Shown here in pieces: positions 1-8,946 of a stretch of DNA of 18,098 nt. The stretch is from Acidimicrobiaceae bacterium. GTDB taxonomy: Bacteria > Actinomycetota > Acidimicrobiia > Acidimicrobiales > Bog-793. The DNA lies in assembly GCA_025463965.1 (NCBI GenBank), contig JAODBN010000303.1, positions 1-18,098 on the forward strand, given 5' to 3'. The translations under genes and the position numbers were made by a program. Under the pieces are notes generated by a model that saw only the letters and a list, made by a program, of their open reading frames with translations, did not search any database and had not been told where the DNA came from. Positions within the stretch are counted from its first letter, which is position 1. Each line of letters starts with the position of its first letter.

Positions 1-1692
1 GCCGACGGCCAGACCCTCGGCGGGGTGCTCGTCGTGGCCGTGGAGGCCCCGATCGACAAGCGGGCGATCGCGCACGGCAAGCAGCGGAGCATCCCGGCCG
101 ATGACTACGACAGCTGCTCGTTCCAGCCATCGAGCGGGATCTGGCAGCCGGTGTGGCTGGAGCCCCGCCCGGCGACGTTCCTTGCCCAGGTGCGCCTCGT
201 GTCCTTCGAGGGCCTCGACGGCCTGCGCGCACGCGTGCGCGTGGAGGGTCCGGCGGCCGCCGGGGCTCGCCTCGAGCTGACCGTCGAGGGGGTCTCGCCG
301 GGCGGGGTGCTCGAGGTCGGCGCCGAGGGGACCGTGGAGGTGGAGCTCCCGATCCCCGATGCCCGGGCGTGGTCGCCGCAGGACCCGCACCTGTACCGGG
401 TGCTGGCACGCCTGGCGAGCGACGACGGGCTCGACGAGGTGGCCTGCACCGCCGGGCTGCGCCGGATCGAGGTGGTCGGCGACGAGCTGCACCTGAACGG
501 GCGTCGCTGCTACCTGAGGGGGGTGCTCGACCAGGGCTACTGGCCGGCCAGCGGGCTGAGCGCGCCTTCTCCCGAGGCGCTGCGACGCGACCTCGAGCTC
601 GCCCGGGAGGCCGGCTACAACCTGGTGCGCAAGCACCTCAAGCTCGAGGACCCGCGCTGGCTGGCGCTCGCCGACCGGCTGGGCATGCTCGTCTGGGAGG
701 AGCCACCGAGCACCAGCCGGTACTCGCCGGACTCGTTGGCAGCCTTCCGCCAGGGCATCGAGCAGATGGTCGATCGTGACGCCAACCATCCCTGCGTCGT
801 CGTCTGGGGCTGCTTCAACGAGGAGTGGGGCCTCGACTGGAACGTCGCCGGTCGGCCCGAGCTGCAAGAGGCCGTGGCGGGTACCGTCGAGCTGGTCCGC
901 TCCTTGGACGCGACACGCCCGGTGGTCGACAACTCGGGCTGGTCCCACGTCGGAGGCGACCTTGCCGACTGGCACTACTACGAGCCCGATCTCGGCCGGT
1001 GGGCGAAGAACGTCGCCGCGCTCGTCGAGAACGAGGGCGGCGAGATCCCGGTCCCGCTCCACCCGCCCGCCCTCGAGATGAAACCGCTCGAGGCGGTCAG
1101 GGGCGCGGTGCTCGGGCGCCCCAACCTGAACAGCGAGTACGGGATGGGCCTCACGAGCGTGGAGCGGGGGTGGCAGCTCAAGTGGCAGACCCAGGAGCTG
1201 CGGCGCCACGACCGCTTGTCGGGCTACGTCTACACCGAGCTCTACGACATCGAGCACGAGCTTGCGGGCCTGCTCCACGACGACCGGTCCCCGAAGGACC
1301 TGGCGAACCTGTCCCCAGCCGAGGTGAACGCCGACACGGTGCTCGTCCTCGACGTGCTGCCAGTCCAGCCAGGCATCGACCTCGAGGTCACGGGTTCCCT
1401 CGTCAGCGTCGAGGTGCGGGGCTCGCACCACGGCGCGGGGACGGTGAGCGGGCGGGTGCGCCACTGCTGGGGCCCTCATCTCGGCGGCGCACCGCCTCGA
1501 GAAGGCGCCGCGGGCTCGGAGGCGCCGGAGCTCGTCGCCGAGCCGTTCGTGCTCGGGCCCCCGGTGCGAATCGAGACGACGCTTCCGCAGGGTTGGTCGG
1601 CGGGACGCCTGCACCTCTGGCTCGAGCAAGCCGATCGAGTGCTGGCGAGCACCGAGCTCGACGTGGTGCGCACCTCGGGGAGTCGGCCGTGA
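1..1692 (+). CDS. Glycoside hydrolase family 2 protein, 5'-truncated by window edge
   Basis: The frame is open from base 1, so the true start lies upstream of the window; the GTG at 25 is only the first internal start-like codon. The protein looks like a retaining GH2 enzyme (beta-galactosidase, beta-glucuronidase or beta-mannosidase type). Visible parts are the end of the sugar-binding beta domain (SSGIWQPVWLE, about 130-165), an immunoglobulin-like domain, then a TIM barrel starting near YLRGVLDQGYWP. The putative acid/base is the first Glu of CFNEEWG (codon 820-822). The putative nucleophile is Glu of NLNSEYGMG (codon 1135-1137). About 120 residues follow the barrel as an extra beta-rich C-terminal part that the downstream paralogue lacks. 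Its stop overlaps the next gene's start. Substrate cannot be told from sequence. No signal peptide can be judged because the N-terminus is missing. Confidence 0.88.
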   Translation, partial: ADGQTLGGVLVVAVEAPIDKRAIAHGKQRSIPADDYDSCSFQPSSGIWQPVWLEPRPATFLAQVRLVSFEGLDGLRARVRVEGPAAAGARLELTVEGVSPGGVLEVGAEGTVEVELPIPDARAWSPQDPHLYRVLARLASDDGLDEVACTAGLRRIEVVGDELHLNGRRCYLRGVLDQGYWPASGLSAPSPEALRRDLELAREAGYNLVRKHLKLEDPRWLALADRLGMLVWEEPPSTSRYSPDSLAAFRQGIEQMVDRDANHPCVVVWGCFNEEWGLDWNVAGRPELQEAVAGTVELVRSLDATRPVVDNSGWSHVGGDLADWHYYEPDLGRWAKNVAALVENEGGEIPVPLHPPALEMKPLEAVRGAVLGRPNLNSEYGMGLTSVERGWQLKWQTQELRRHDRLSGYVYTELYDIEHELAGLLHDDRSPKDLANLSPAEVNADTVLVLDVLPVQPGIDLEVTGSLVSVEVRGSHHGAGTVSGRVRHCWGPHLGGAPPREGAAGSEAPELVAEPFVLGPPVRIETTLPQGWSAGRLHLWLEQADRVLASTELDVVRTSGSRP

Positions 1693-3506
1693 AGCTCGAC
1701 GATCTCGACGCGCTGATCGCCGACGGCTATCCCCGCCCTCGTCTCGTCCGTCCCGAATGGCACGACCTGTCCGGTGCTTGGGAGCTCGCCTACGACGACG
1801 CCGACGTAGGCCTGGCCCAAGGGTGGTGGCGTTCCGGCGTGGCGGACTTCAACACCAAGATCGAGGTGCCGTACCCGCCGGAGTCGAACCGGTCGGGGGT
1901 CGCGGACCGCTCGCCGCACCCGGTGCTGTGGTACCGGCGCCGCGCCGACGTCCCGCTGCCCGCTTCCGGCGAGCGGGTGCTGTTGCACTTCGGCGCCGTC
2001 GACTACGCCGCCACCGTGTGGGTGAACGGCGCGCTGGTCGGTCGCCACGAGGGCGGCCACACGCCCTTCGGCTTCGACGTGACCTCCGAGATCGAACAGT
2101 CCGGTGCGCGTACCGGGGAGATGAGCATCGTGGTCCGGGCCGAGGACCGGGCGGGTGACGCGCACCAACCCCGGGGCAAGCAGGACTGGCGGGACGACCC
2201 TCACCGCATCTGGTACCACCGCACGAGCGGGATCTGGCAGCCCGTGTGGTGCGAAGTCGTCCCCGCCGAGCACCTCGTCGCCGCCTCGTTCGCGACGAGC
2301 CTGGAGGACGGCCTCGTCTCGGTCGACGCCGAGGTGGCGGGAGCCGCCGAGGGGGCTCGGCTCTCGGTACGGCTGTGGCTCGGCGAGGAGCTGCTCGGCG
2401 CGGCGGAGCAGTCGATCGGCGGGCGCCACGTGCGGGTCCCCGTGCCGGTGCCGGCGCTCGAGAACGTCTGGGACCGCGAGCGTCTGCTGTGGTCTTCGAG
2501 CTCGCCGACGCTCTTGACGGTCGAGCTCGGTCTCTCGTACGCAGACGGACGCCCGGGCGACACCGCCTGGTCGACGGTCGGGCTGCGGACGGTGGCGGCG
2601 CGCGACGGGCGGTTCCTCGTGAACGGGAGCCCGCAGTACCTGCGGCTCGTGCTCTCCCAGGGCTACTGGCCGGACTCGCACCTCGCCGCACCGGGCGTCG
2701 CGCTGCGCGCCGAGGTCGAGCTCGCGCTCTCGCTCGGCTTCAACGGGGTCCGCGTGCACCAAAAGCTCGAGGACCCGCGCTTTCTCTACTGGGCCGACCG
2801 TCTCGGGCTGATGGTGTGGGAGGAGATGCCGAGCGCGGCGGCGTTCTCGGCGCGAGCGACGCGACGGATCGTGGGGGAGTGGACCGAAGCGGTGCTGCGC
2901 GACCGGGACCACCCGAGCATCGTGACCTGGGTTCCCTTCAACGAGAGCTGGGGCCTTCCCGACCTTCCCGGACATGACCAGCATCGGCATCTCGCCTCGG
3001 CGCTCTACCACCTCACCTTGGCGCTCGACCCGACGCGCCCGGTGATCTCGAACGACGGGTGGGAGCACGTCGAGAGCGACATCGTCGGGGTCCACGACTA
3101 CGCCCCGACCGGCGCGGAGCTGTCCGCCCGCTACGGGAGTCGAGCGGCGCTCGAGGAGACGCTTCACGGCAGCTGGCCTTCGGCGCGGCGGGTCCTGCTG
3201 GAGGGCTTCGGAGAGCAGGGCCAGCCGGTCGTGCTGTCGGAATTCGGGGGGGTGGCGCTCGCCGCCGATCCCGACCCGGACTGGCACGGCTACAGCGTCG
3301 CCCGAACTTCCGACGAGCTCGCCGATCGCCTGGAGGACCTGTTCGGTGCCGTCCAGGACGGTGGTGAGCTGGCGGGCTTCTGCTACACCCAGCTCGTCGA
3401 CACCGAGCAGGAGTCGAACGGCCTGTGCTGGCCCGACCGCACCCCGAAGCTCCCGGCGGAGCGGATCCGCGCGATCGTGAGCCCGGAGGGCTCGACCGAC
3501 CACTGA
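1689..3506 (+). CDS. Glycoside hydrolase family 2 protein, full length (605 aa)
   Basis: The start is the GTG at 1689, which overlaps the TGA of the previous GH2 gene as GTGA. This gives 605 residues, close to the size of bacterial beta-glucuronidases. The open frame continues far upstream, but that part is Arg/Ala-rich shadow sequence. The sugar-binding domain begins with RPEWHDLSGAW and includes the jelly-roll motif TSGIWQPVWCE. The barrel begins near YLRLVLSQGYWP. The putative acid/base is Glu419 in PFNESWG and the putative nucleophile is Glu518 in VVLSEFGG. There is no signal peptide or membrane segment, so a cytoplasmic enzyme is likely. It is clearly paralogous to the upstream gene (shared KLEDPR and VWEE motifs at the same spacing), and the two probably form one translationally coupled operon. 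The sugar specificity is not deducible. Confidence 0.9.
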   Translation: MKLDDLDALIADGYPRPRLVRPEWHDLSGAWELAYDDADVGLAQGWWRSGVADFNTKIEVPYPPESNRSGVADRSPHPVLWYRRRADVPLPASGERVLLHFGAVDYAATVWVNGALVGRHEGGHTPFGFDVTSEIEQSGARTGEMSIVVRAEDRAGDAHQPRGKQDWRDDPHRIWYHRTSGIWQPVWCEVVPAEHLVAASFATSLEDGLVSVDAEVAGAAEGARLSVRLWLGEELLGAAEQSIGGRHVRVPVPVPALENVWDRERLLWSSSSPTLLTVELGLSYADGRPGDTAWSTVGLRTVAARDGRFLVNGSPQYLRLVLSQGYWPDSHLAAPGVALRAEVELALSLGFNGVRVHQKLEDPRFLYWADRLGLMVWEEMPSAAAFSARATRRIVGEWTEAVLRDRDHPSIVTWVPFNESWGLPDLPGHDQHRHLASALYHLTLALDPTRPVISNDGWEHVESDIVGVHDYAPTGAELSARYGSRAALEETLHGSWPSARRVLLEGFGEQGQPVVLSEFGGVALAADPDPDWHGYSVARTSDELADRLEDLFGAVQDGGELAGFCYTQLVDTEQESNGLCWPDRTPKLPAERIRAIVSPEGSTDH

Positions 3507-3629
3507 ATCTCGGGATCGGCGACCGGCGAACGTCCAGCTGCCGTGCGCGGGCGGCTGCAGGGGGGGGGACGGACGGGAGCGGGAACGTACGGGAGCACGA
3601 GACGGTCGTCGCCGGCCGGCCCGAGGGGG

Positions 3630-3656
3630 CGCCGCGCACCCCCTCGGTACGATTGA
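3630..3656. other. Inverted repeat 5' of uvrB (9-bp arms)
   Basis: Arms CCGAGGGGG and CCCCCTCGG flank a loop of about 9 nt, immediately before uvrB and overlapping its candidate -10 region. There is no T-run, so it is not a convincing intrinsic terminator for the GH2 operon. It could still act as a weak terminator or as an operator. The rest of the 3507-3659 gap shows nothing recognisable. Arm boundaries are approximate to within a few bases. Confidence 0.35.
3648..3653 (+). promoter_or_regulatory. Candidate -10 element for a leaderless uvrB transcript
   Basis: The hexamer TACGAT fits the TANNNT pattern. It ends 6 nt before the GTG start at 3660, which is the geometry expected when transcription starts at or next to the start codon. 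No Shine-Dalgarno sequence lies in that gap and no clear -35 is visible. Leaderless genes are common in actinobacteria. Confidence 0.4.
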
Positions 3657-3659
3657 GAC

Positions 3660-5741
3660 GTGCCCCCCTTTCGCGTCGTTTCCGATTTCTCGCCCGCGGG
3701 CGACCAGCCCACCGCGGTCGCCACGCTGTCGCAGGGGCTCGCCGAGAACGACCGCTTCCAGACGCTGCTCGGAATCACCGGCTCGGGCAAGAGCGCCACG
3801 ATCGCCTGGACGATCGAGCAGGCCCAGCGGCCGACGCTCGTCCTGGCGCCGAACAAGTCGCTCGCCGCGCAGCTGGCGGGGGAGTTCCGGGAGTTCTTCC
3901 CGGACAACCGGGTCGAGTACTTCGTGTCCTACTACGACTACTACCAGCCCGAGGCGTACCTGCCGTCGACGGACACCTACATCGAGAAGGACTCGTCGAT
4001 CAACGACGAGATCGACCGGCTGCGCCACTCCACGACTGCCAGCCTGCTCACCCGCCGGGACGTGATCGTCGTGGCCTCGGTCTCGTGCATCTATGGACTG
4101 GGATCGCCCGAGGAGTACCGGGGGCGCCTGCTCGTGATGCACCCGGGCGAGCAGCACGACCAGCGCGAGGTGCTGCGACAGCTGGTGGACATGCACTACG
4201 ACCGGAACGACCAGAACCTGGTGCGGGGCAAGTTCCGCGTCCGTGGCGACACCTTGGAGCTCCACCCCGCCTACGAGGAGCACGCGGTACGAGTCGAGCT
4301 GTTCGGCGACGAGGTGGAGCGCATCACCCGCTTCGACGCCCTCACCGGTGAGCTGCTGGGCGAGCTCGACGAGCTCGTGGTCTTCCCGGCGTCGCACTAC
4401 GTGGCGGGCGACGAGCGGATGCGCCGGGCGATCACCTCGATCGAAGAGGAGCTTCGCGGTCGGTTGGGGGAGCTCGAGGGCGACGGAAAGCTGCTCGAGG
4501 CCCAACGCCTGCGGATGCGCACCGAGCACGACCTCGAGATGCTGGCCGAGGTGGGGACCTGCAACGGCATCGAGAACTACAGCCGCCACCTGGACGGGCG
4601 CAGCGCCGGCTCGCCGCCCTTCACCCTGCTCGACTACTTCCCCGACGACTGGCTGCTCGTGATGGACGAGAGCCACGTCACCGTTCCTCAGCTGCACGGC
4701 CAGTTCGCCGGCGACCGCTCCCGCAAGGAGGTCCTCGTCGAGCACGGCTTCCGGCTGCCCTCGGCGATGGACAACCGTCCGCTGCGCTTCGAGGAGCTCG
4801 AGGAGCGGATCAACCAGTGCATCTTCATGTCGGCCACCCCCTCGGCGCACGAGCTCTCGGTCTCGACCCGGGTCGCCGAGCAGATCGTCCGGCCGACGGG
4901 CCTGCTCGACCCGGAGGTGGTCGTCAAGCCCACCAAGCGCCAGATCGACGACCTGATCGCCGAGATCGAGACCACGATCGCCCGCGGCGAGCGCGTCCTT
5001 GTGACCACGCTCACGAAGAAGATGTCCGAGGACCTTTCGGACTACCTGCTCGAGTCCGGCCTCAAGGTCCGCTACCTGCACTCCAACATCGACACGATCG
5101 AGCGCATCGAGATCGTGCGCGACCTGCGTCTCGGCGAGTTCGACGTCCTCGTCGGCATCAACCTTCTGCGGGAGGGCCTCGACCTGCCCGAGGTCTCGCT
5201 CGTGGCGATTCTCGACGCCGACAAGGAGGGATTCCTGCGCTCGGCGACCTCGCTCATCCAGACGATGGGGCGAGCGGCCAGGAACTCCGCGGGCCGGGTC
5301 ATCCTCTATGCCGACGTGATCACCGACTCGATGCGCAAGGCGATCGCCGAGACCGAGCGTCGCCGGGCGCTCCAGCAGCGCTACAACGCCGAGCACGGGA
5401 TCGAGCCCGAGACGATCCGCAAGGCGGTGACCGACCTCGTGGCCCAGTTCCGGGCCGCCGCGGGCACCGGCGAGCTGCTCGAGGCGGTGGGCGCGCCCCT
5501 CCCGACCGGTCACCACGGGCGCTCGGATCGGGCGCGGCGCACCGGCAAGCGCGCGGCCGAGCGGGCAGGGGTGGTGCTGCCCGACGACCCGGGCGAGCTG
5601 CCCACTGAGGAGCTGGGCCGCCTGCTCGACACGCTCGACGCCGAGATGCGCCAAGCGGCCGTCGAGCTGCGCTTCGAGTACGCGGCGCGCCTTCGAGACG
5701 AGATCCGATCGCTGAAGCGGGAGCTGCGAGAGGCCGGCTGA
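3660..5741 (+). CDS. uvrB: UvrB, excinuclease ABC subunit B
   Basis: This is the damage-verifying helicase-like subunit of nucleotide excision repair: it is loaded onto DNA by UvrA and then recruits UvrC. The protein has 693 residues, normal for the family. Starting at GTG 3660 gives the family N-terminus FRVVSDFSPAGDQP. The Walker A motif is GITGSGKS (38-45). The DNA-opening beta-hairpin region follows with SYYDYYQPEAYLPSTDTYIE. The DEAD-like box is DESH (336-339). The late helicase motifs read GINLLREGLDLPE and QTMGRAARN. A C-terminal UVR domain (around AVELRFEYAARLRDEI) would contact UvrC or UvrA. uvrA follows 62 bp downstream on the same strand, an adjacency found in several bacteria. No LexA-type box was found upstream. 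All key motifs are intact. Confidence 0.97.
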   Translation: MPPFRVVSDFSPAGDQPTAVATLSQGLAENDRFQTLLGITGSGKSATIAWTIEQAQRPTLVLAPNKSLAAQLAGEFREFFPDNRVEYFVSYYDYYQPEAYLPSTDTYIEKDSSINDEIDRLRHSTTASLLTRRDVIVVASVSCIYGLGSPEEYRGRLLVMHPGEQHDQREVLRQLVDMHYDRNDQNLVRGKFRVRGDTLELHPAYEEHAVRVELFGDEVERITRFDALTGELLGELDELVVFPASHYVAGDERMRRAITSIEEELRGRLGELEGDGKLLEAQRLRMRTEHDLEMLAEVGTCNGIENYSRHLDGRSAGSPPFTLLDYFPDDWLLVMDESHVTVPQLHGQFAGDRSRKEVLVEHGFRLPSAMDNRPLRFEELEERINQCIFMSATPSAHELSVSTRVAEQIVRPTGLLDPEVVVKPTKRQIDDLIAEIETTIARGERVLVTTLTKKMSEDLSDYLLESGLKVRYLHSNIDTIERIEIVRDLRLGEFDVLVGINLLREGLDLPEVSLVAILDADKEGFLRSATSLIQTMGRAARNSAGRVILYADVITDSMRKAIAETERRRALQQRYNAEHGIEPETIRKAVTDLVAQFRAAAGTGELLEAVGAPLPTGHHGRSDRARRTGKRAAERAGVVLPDDPGELPTEELGRLLDTLDAEMRQAAVELRFEYAARLRDEIRSLKRELREAG

Positions 5742-5787
5742 GCGCTGCCCGGGCGCTGGGCCGGGGCCAACTGTCACACCTCGCCGG

Positions 5788-5793
5788 TAGTCT
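5788..5793 (+). promoter_or_regulatory. Candidate -10 element before uvrA
   Basis: TAGTCT (TANNNT pattern) ends 10 nt before the uvrA ATG. No Shine-Dalgarno sequence precedes the ATG. This suggests a very short leader or a leaderless transcript made separately from uvrB. There is no recognisable -35, so support is weak. Confidence 0.27.
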
Positions 5794-5803
5794 GGGAACT
5801 GCG

Positions 5804-8800
5804 ATGCAACACGAACTCCTCGTCGTTCGCGGCGCGCGCGAGCACAACCTCCAAAACGTCTCCCTGGAGCTTCCGCGCGACCGCTTGGTCGTGTTCACCG
5901 GCCTGTCCGGTTCCGGGAAGTCCTCGCTGGACTTCGACACCATCTTCGCCGAGGGTCAGCGTCGTTATGTCGAGTCGCTGTCGGCTTACGCCCGCCAGTT
6001 CCTCGGCCAGATGGACAAGCCGGACGTCGACTTCATCGAGGGCCTGTCGCCGGCGATCTCGATCGACCAGAAGTCCGCGTCGCGAAACCCCCGCTCGACG
6101 GTGGGAACGGTCACCGAGGTGTACGACTACCTCCGGCTGCTCTACGCCCGCATCGGCCAGCCGCACTGTCCCAACTGCGGTCGCCCGGTCACGCGCCAGA
6201 GCCCGCAGCAGATCGTCGACCAGGTCATGGGTCTGGAGGACGGCGCCCGCTTCCACGTGCTCGCCCCGGTGGTGCGCGGCCGCAAGGGGGAGTACGACTC
6301 GCTCCTCGAGGACCTCGCCAAGCAGGGCTTCGCCCGCGTGCGCGTCGACGGCACCGTCCACGAGCTCTCCGAGCGCAGCGAGATCAAGCTGGCGCGCTAC
6401 GAGCAGCACACCGTCGAGGTCGTGATCGACCGGCTCGTGCGGCGCGAGGGGATCGAGCGGCGCCTGACCGACTCGATCGAGACCGCGCTGCGCCTCGCCG
6501 AGGGCGTCGTGGGGATCCAGCTCGTGGACTCGGACGGCGAGCTGACCTTCTCCCAGCACCTGGCGTGCTCGGAGTGCGGGCTCTCCTTCGACGAGCTCGC
6601 CCCCCGCAACTTCTCCTTCAACTCGCCCTTCGGGGCGTGCCCTTCCTGTGCGGGCCTCGGTACGCGCTACGAGGTCGACCCCGAGCTCGTGGTGCCCAAC
6701 CCCGATCTCTCCCTCGACCACGGGGTGATCGCTCCGTGGGCGGGGGCGCGCACCGAGTACTTCGGGCGGGTCGTGAAGGCGGTCGCCGACGCGTTCGGCT
6801 TCTCCACCAGCACGCCGTGGTCGCGCCTCGCCAAGGGTCACCGCAAGGTGCTGCTGTACGGCTCTGAGGGAAAGCGCGTCCACGTCTCGTACCGCAACCG
6901 CTACGGCACGGCCCGCTCGTACGACACCGCCTTCGAGGGCGTCGTCCCCTGGCTGCAGCGGCGCCACTCGGAGGCCGAGTCGGACTTCCAGCGCGAGCAG
7001 ATCGAGGGCTACATGCGCGAGGTCCCGTGCCCCGACTGCGGCGGCTCGCGCCTTCGGCCCGAGTCGCTGGCGGTCACCGTGGGCGGCCGGAACATCGCGG
7101 ATCTGGCGGCGCTACCGATCGGCGAGGCCACCGAGGCGCTGGCGGAGCTCGTCCTGTCGGACCGGGACCTCATGATCGCCGAGCGGGTCCTCAAGGAGAT
7201 CCGGGCCCGGCTGCAGTTCCTCTTGGACGTGGGCCTCGACTACCTCTCGCTCGACCGCTCGGCGGCGACCCTCGCCGGCGGAGAGGCCCAGCGGATCCGC
7301 CTCGCCAGCCAGATCGGGAGCGGACTGGTCGGGGTGCTCTACGTCCTCGACGAGCCGTCGATCGGCCTGCACCAGCGCGACAACCACCGACTCATCGAGA
7401 CGCTGCTTCGCCTGCGTGACCTCGGCAACACCGTGATCGTCGTCGAGCACGACGAGGAGACGATCAAGATCGCCGACCACGTGGTCGATGTCGGGCCGGG
7501 AGCAGGCGAGCACGGCGGCCAGATCGTTTACTCGGGCGACGTGGCGGGGCTGTTCGCGGACGAGAGCTCGCTGACCGGGGCCTATCTGTCCGGGCGGCGC
7601 GAGATCGAGGTGCCGACCTCACGGCGGCGCCCCAACCGCGGGCAGGTGGTGGTGCGCGGCGCACGCGAGCACAACCTGAAGGACCTCGACGTGGCCTTCC
7701 CCCTCGGCTCGTTCATCGTCGTCACCGGCGTGTCGGGCTCGGGCAAGTCGACGCTCGTCAACGACATCCTGCACCGCTCGCTCGCCCAGAAGGTCTACCG
7801 GTCGCGCAATGTGCCGGGTCGCCACAAGAGCATCGAGGGTGCCGAGCTCGTGGACAAGGTCATCGACATCGACCAGTCTGCGATCGGTCGCACACCACGT
7901 TCCAACCCGGCGACCTACACAGGCGTGTTCGACCACATCCGCCGCCTGTTCAGCCAGACCCAGGAAGCCAAGGTCCGCGGCTACCAGCCCGGCCGCTTCT
8001 CGTTCAACGTCAGCGGAGGGCGCTGCGAAGCCTGCGCGGGCGACGGCACCTTGAAGATCGAGATGCACTTCCTCCCGGACGTCTACGTCCCTTGCGAGGT
8101 GTGCAAGGGTGCCCGTTACAACCGGGACACCCTCGAGGTCCTGTGGCGTGGCCGCAACATCGCCGAGGTGCTGGACCTGTCCTGCGAGGAAGCGCTCGAG
8201 CTGTTCTCGGCCCAGCCGGTGATCGCCCGGCACCTGCAGACCCTCGTGGACGTCGGGCTCGGCTACGTGCGGCTCGGCCAGAGTGCTCCGACGCTGTCGG
8301 GGGGAGAGGCCCAGCGGGTCAAGCTCGCCTCGGAGCTCTCGAAGCGCTCGACGGGCAACACCTTGTACATCCTCGACGAGCCCACGACGGGACTCCACTT
8401 CGAAGACGTCCGCAAGCTGCTCGGGGTGTTGCAGCGCCTGGTCGACCAGGGCAACACCGTGGTCGTGATCGAGCACAACCTCGACGTGATCAAGTCCGGG
8501 GACTGGCTGATCGACCTCGGTCCCGAAGGCGGGCGCGGCGGTGGCCGGGTGGTCGCCGAGGGGCCGCCGGAGAAGGTTGCCACCGTTGAGGCCAGTCATA
8601 CGGGCCGCTACCTGGCGCACCTCCTCGACGGCGGGCGGGGCTCGAGCCCCAAGAGGGCGTCGGGCCCAGCAAAGAAGGTCGCCGCCAACAAGACGGCGAG
8701 CAAGAAGACGGCGACCAAGAAGTCACCGGGGAAGCGCTCGTCCACCGCCACCGGTGACGGGGTGAGCGCGGAGGCCGTGCGCCCGGCAAAGGCCGTGGCG

Positions 8801-8884
8801 GCCAGCGCCGCCAGCGCGGCCCGCTCTGCGGGTCGCACGCCCGCCGGGCGGAAAAAGCCGGGCAGCCGGCGCGCCGCCATCTGA
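5804..8884 (+). CDS. uvrA: UvrA, excinuclease ABC subunit A, with Lys/Ala-rich C-terminal tail
   Basis: This is the DNA-damage sensor ATPase of nucleotide excision repair; it works as a dimer and delivers UvrB to lesions. Two ABC-type nucleotide-binding domains are present: Walker A GLSGSGKSS (33-41) and GVSGSGKST (Lys648). The signatures are LAGGEAQR (Ala491) and LSGGEAQR, each followed by a LDEP Walker B. Zinc-binding cysteines pair as C255/C258 with C279/C282 and as C741/C744 with C764/C767; C122/C125 form another CxxC. The ATG at 5804 gives the normal N-terminus. The protein has 1026 residues, longer than most UvrA proteins, because about 80 residues rich in Lys, Ala, Ser and Thr follow the core (from about 945). 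Two oddities are Asp43, where the family usually has Ala (SSLAFDT), and Ala in place of Ser in the first signature. Confidence 0.97.
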   Translation: MQHELLVVRGAREHNLQNVSLELPRDRLVVFTGLSGSGKSSLDFDTIFAEGQRRYVESLSAYARQFLGQMDKPDVDFIEGLSPAISIDQKSASRNPRSTVGTVTEVYDYLRLLYARIGQPHCPNCGRPVTRQSPQQIVDQVMGLEDGARFHVLAPVVRGRKGEYDSLLEDLAKQGFARVRVDGTVHELSERSEIKLARYEQHTVEVVIDRLVRREGIERRLTDSIETALRLAEGVVGIQLVDSDGELTFSQHLACSECGLSFDELAPRNFSFNSPFGACPSCAGLGTRYEVDPELVVPNPDLSLDHGVIAPWAGARTEYFGRVVKAVADAFGFSTSTPWSRLAKGHRKVLLYGSEGKRVHVSYRNRYGTARSYDTAFEGVVPWLQRRHSEAESDFQREQIEGYMREVPCPDCGGSRLRPESLAVTVGGRNIADLAALPIGEATEALAELVLSDRDLMIAERVLKEIRARLQFLLDVGLDYLSLDRSAATLAGGEAQRIRLASQIGSGLVGVLYVLDEPSIGLHQRDNHRLIETLLRLRDLGNTVIVVEHDEETIKIADHVVDVGPGAGEHGGQIVYSGDVAGLFADESSLTGAYLSGRREIEVPTSRRRPNRGQVVVRGAREHNLKDLDVAFPLGSFIVVTGVSGSGKSTLVNDILHRSLAQKVYRSRNVPGRHKSIEGAELVDKVIDIDQSAIGRTPRSNPATYTGVFDHIRRLFSQTQEAKVRGYQPGRFSFNVSGGRCEACAGDGTLKIEMHFLPDVYVPCEVCKGARYNRDTLEVLWRGRNIAEVLDLSCEEALELFSAQPVIARHLQTLVDVGLGYVRLGQSAPTLSGGEAQRVKLASELSKRSTGNTLYILDEPTTGLHFEDVRKLLGVLQRLVDQGNTVVVIEHNLDVIKSGDWLIDLGPEGGRGGGRVVAEGPPEKVATVEASHTGRYLAHLLDGGRGSSPKRASGPAKKVAANKTASKKTATKKSPGKRSSTATGDGVSAEAVRPAKAVAASAASAARSAGRTPAGRKKPGSRRAAI
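8641..8881 (+). other. Region encoding low-complexity basic UvrA C-terminal tail
   Basis: This encodes UvrA residues about 946-1026, after the conserved end RYLAHLLDGG. It contains repeated Lys-Lys steps (PAKKVAANKTASKK, ATKKSPGKRSS), then an Ala-rich part (VAASAASAARSAG), and ends in a basic GRKKPGSRRAAI. Its composition resembles histone H1-like or HU-type actinobacterial tails that bind DNA without sequence specificity. It is low complexity and probably disordered. A DNA-tethering role is inference. Confidence 0.7.
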
Positions 8885-8946
8885 GCCGGTCCGACAGGGC
8901 GACCGAGCGAGACGACCGACGGGCGAAGCTCGAGAGCGAGCGCTCC

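Noticed and set aside
1476..5777. 1433-codon open frame on the minus strand
   Set aside because: It lies antisense to the GH2 pair and uvrB, whose motifs are unmistakable. The translation has no domain pattern and is a high-GC shadow frame.
5774..6967. 397-codon minus-strand open frame across uvrA
   Set aside because: It is antisense to well-conserved uvrA and rich in Arg, Val and Leu without family motifs.
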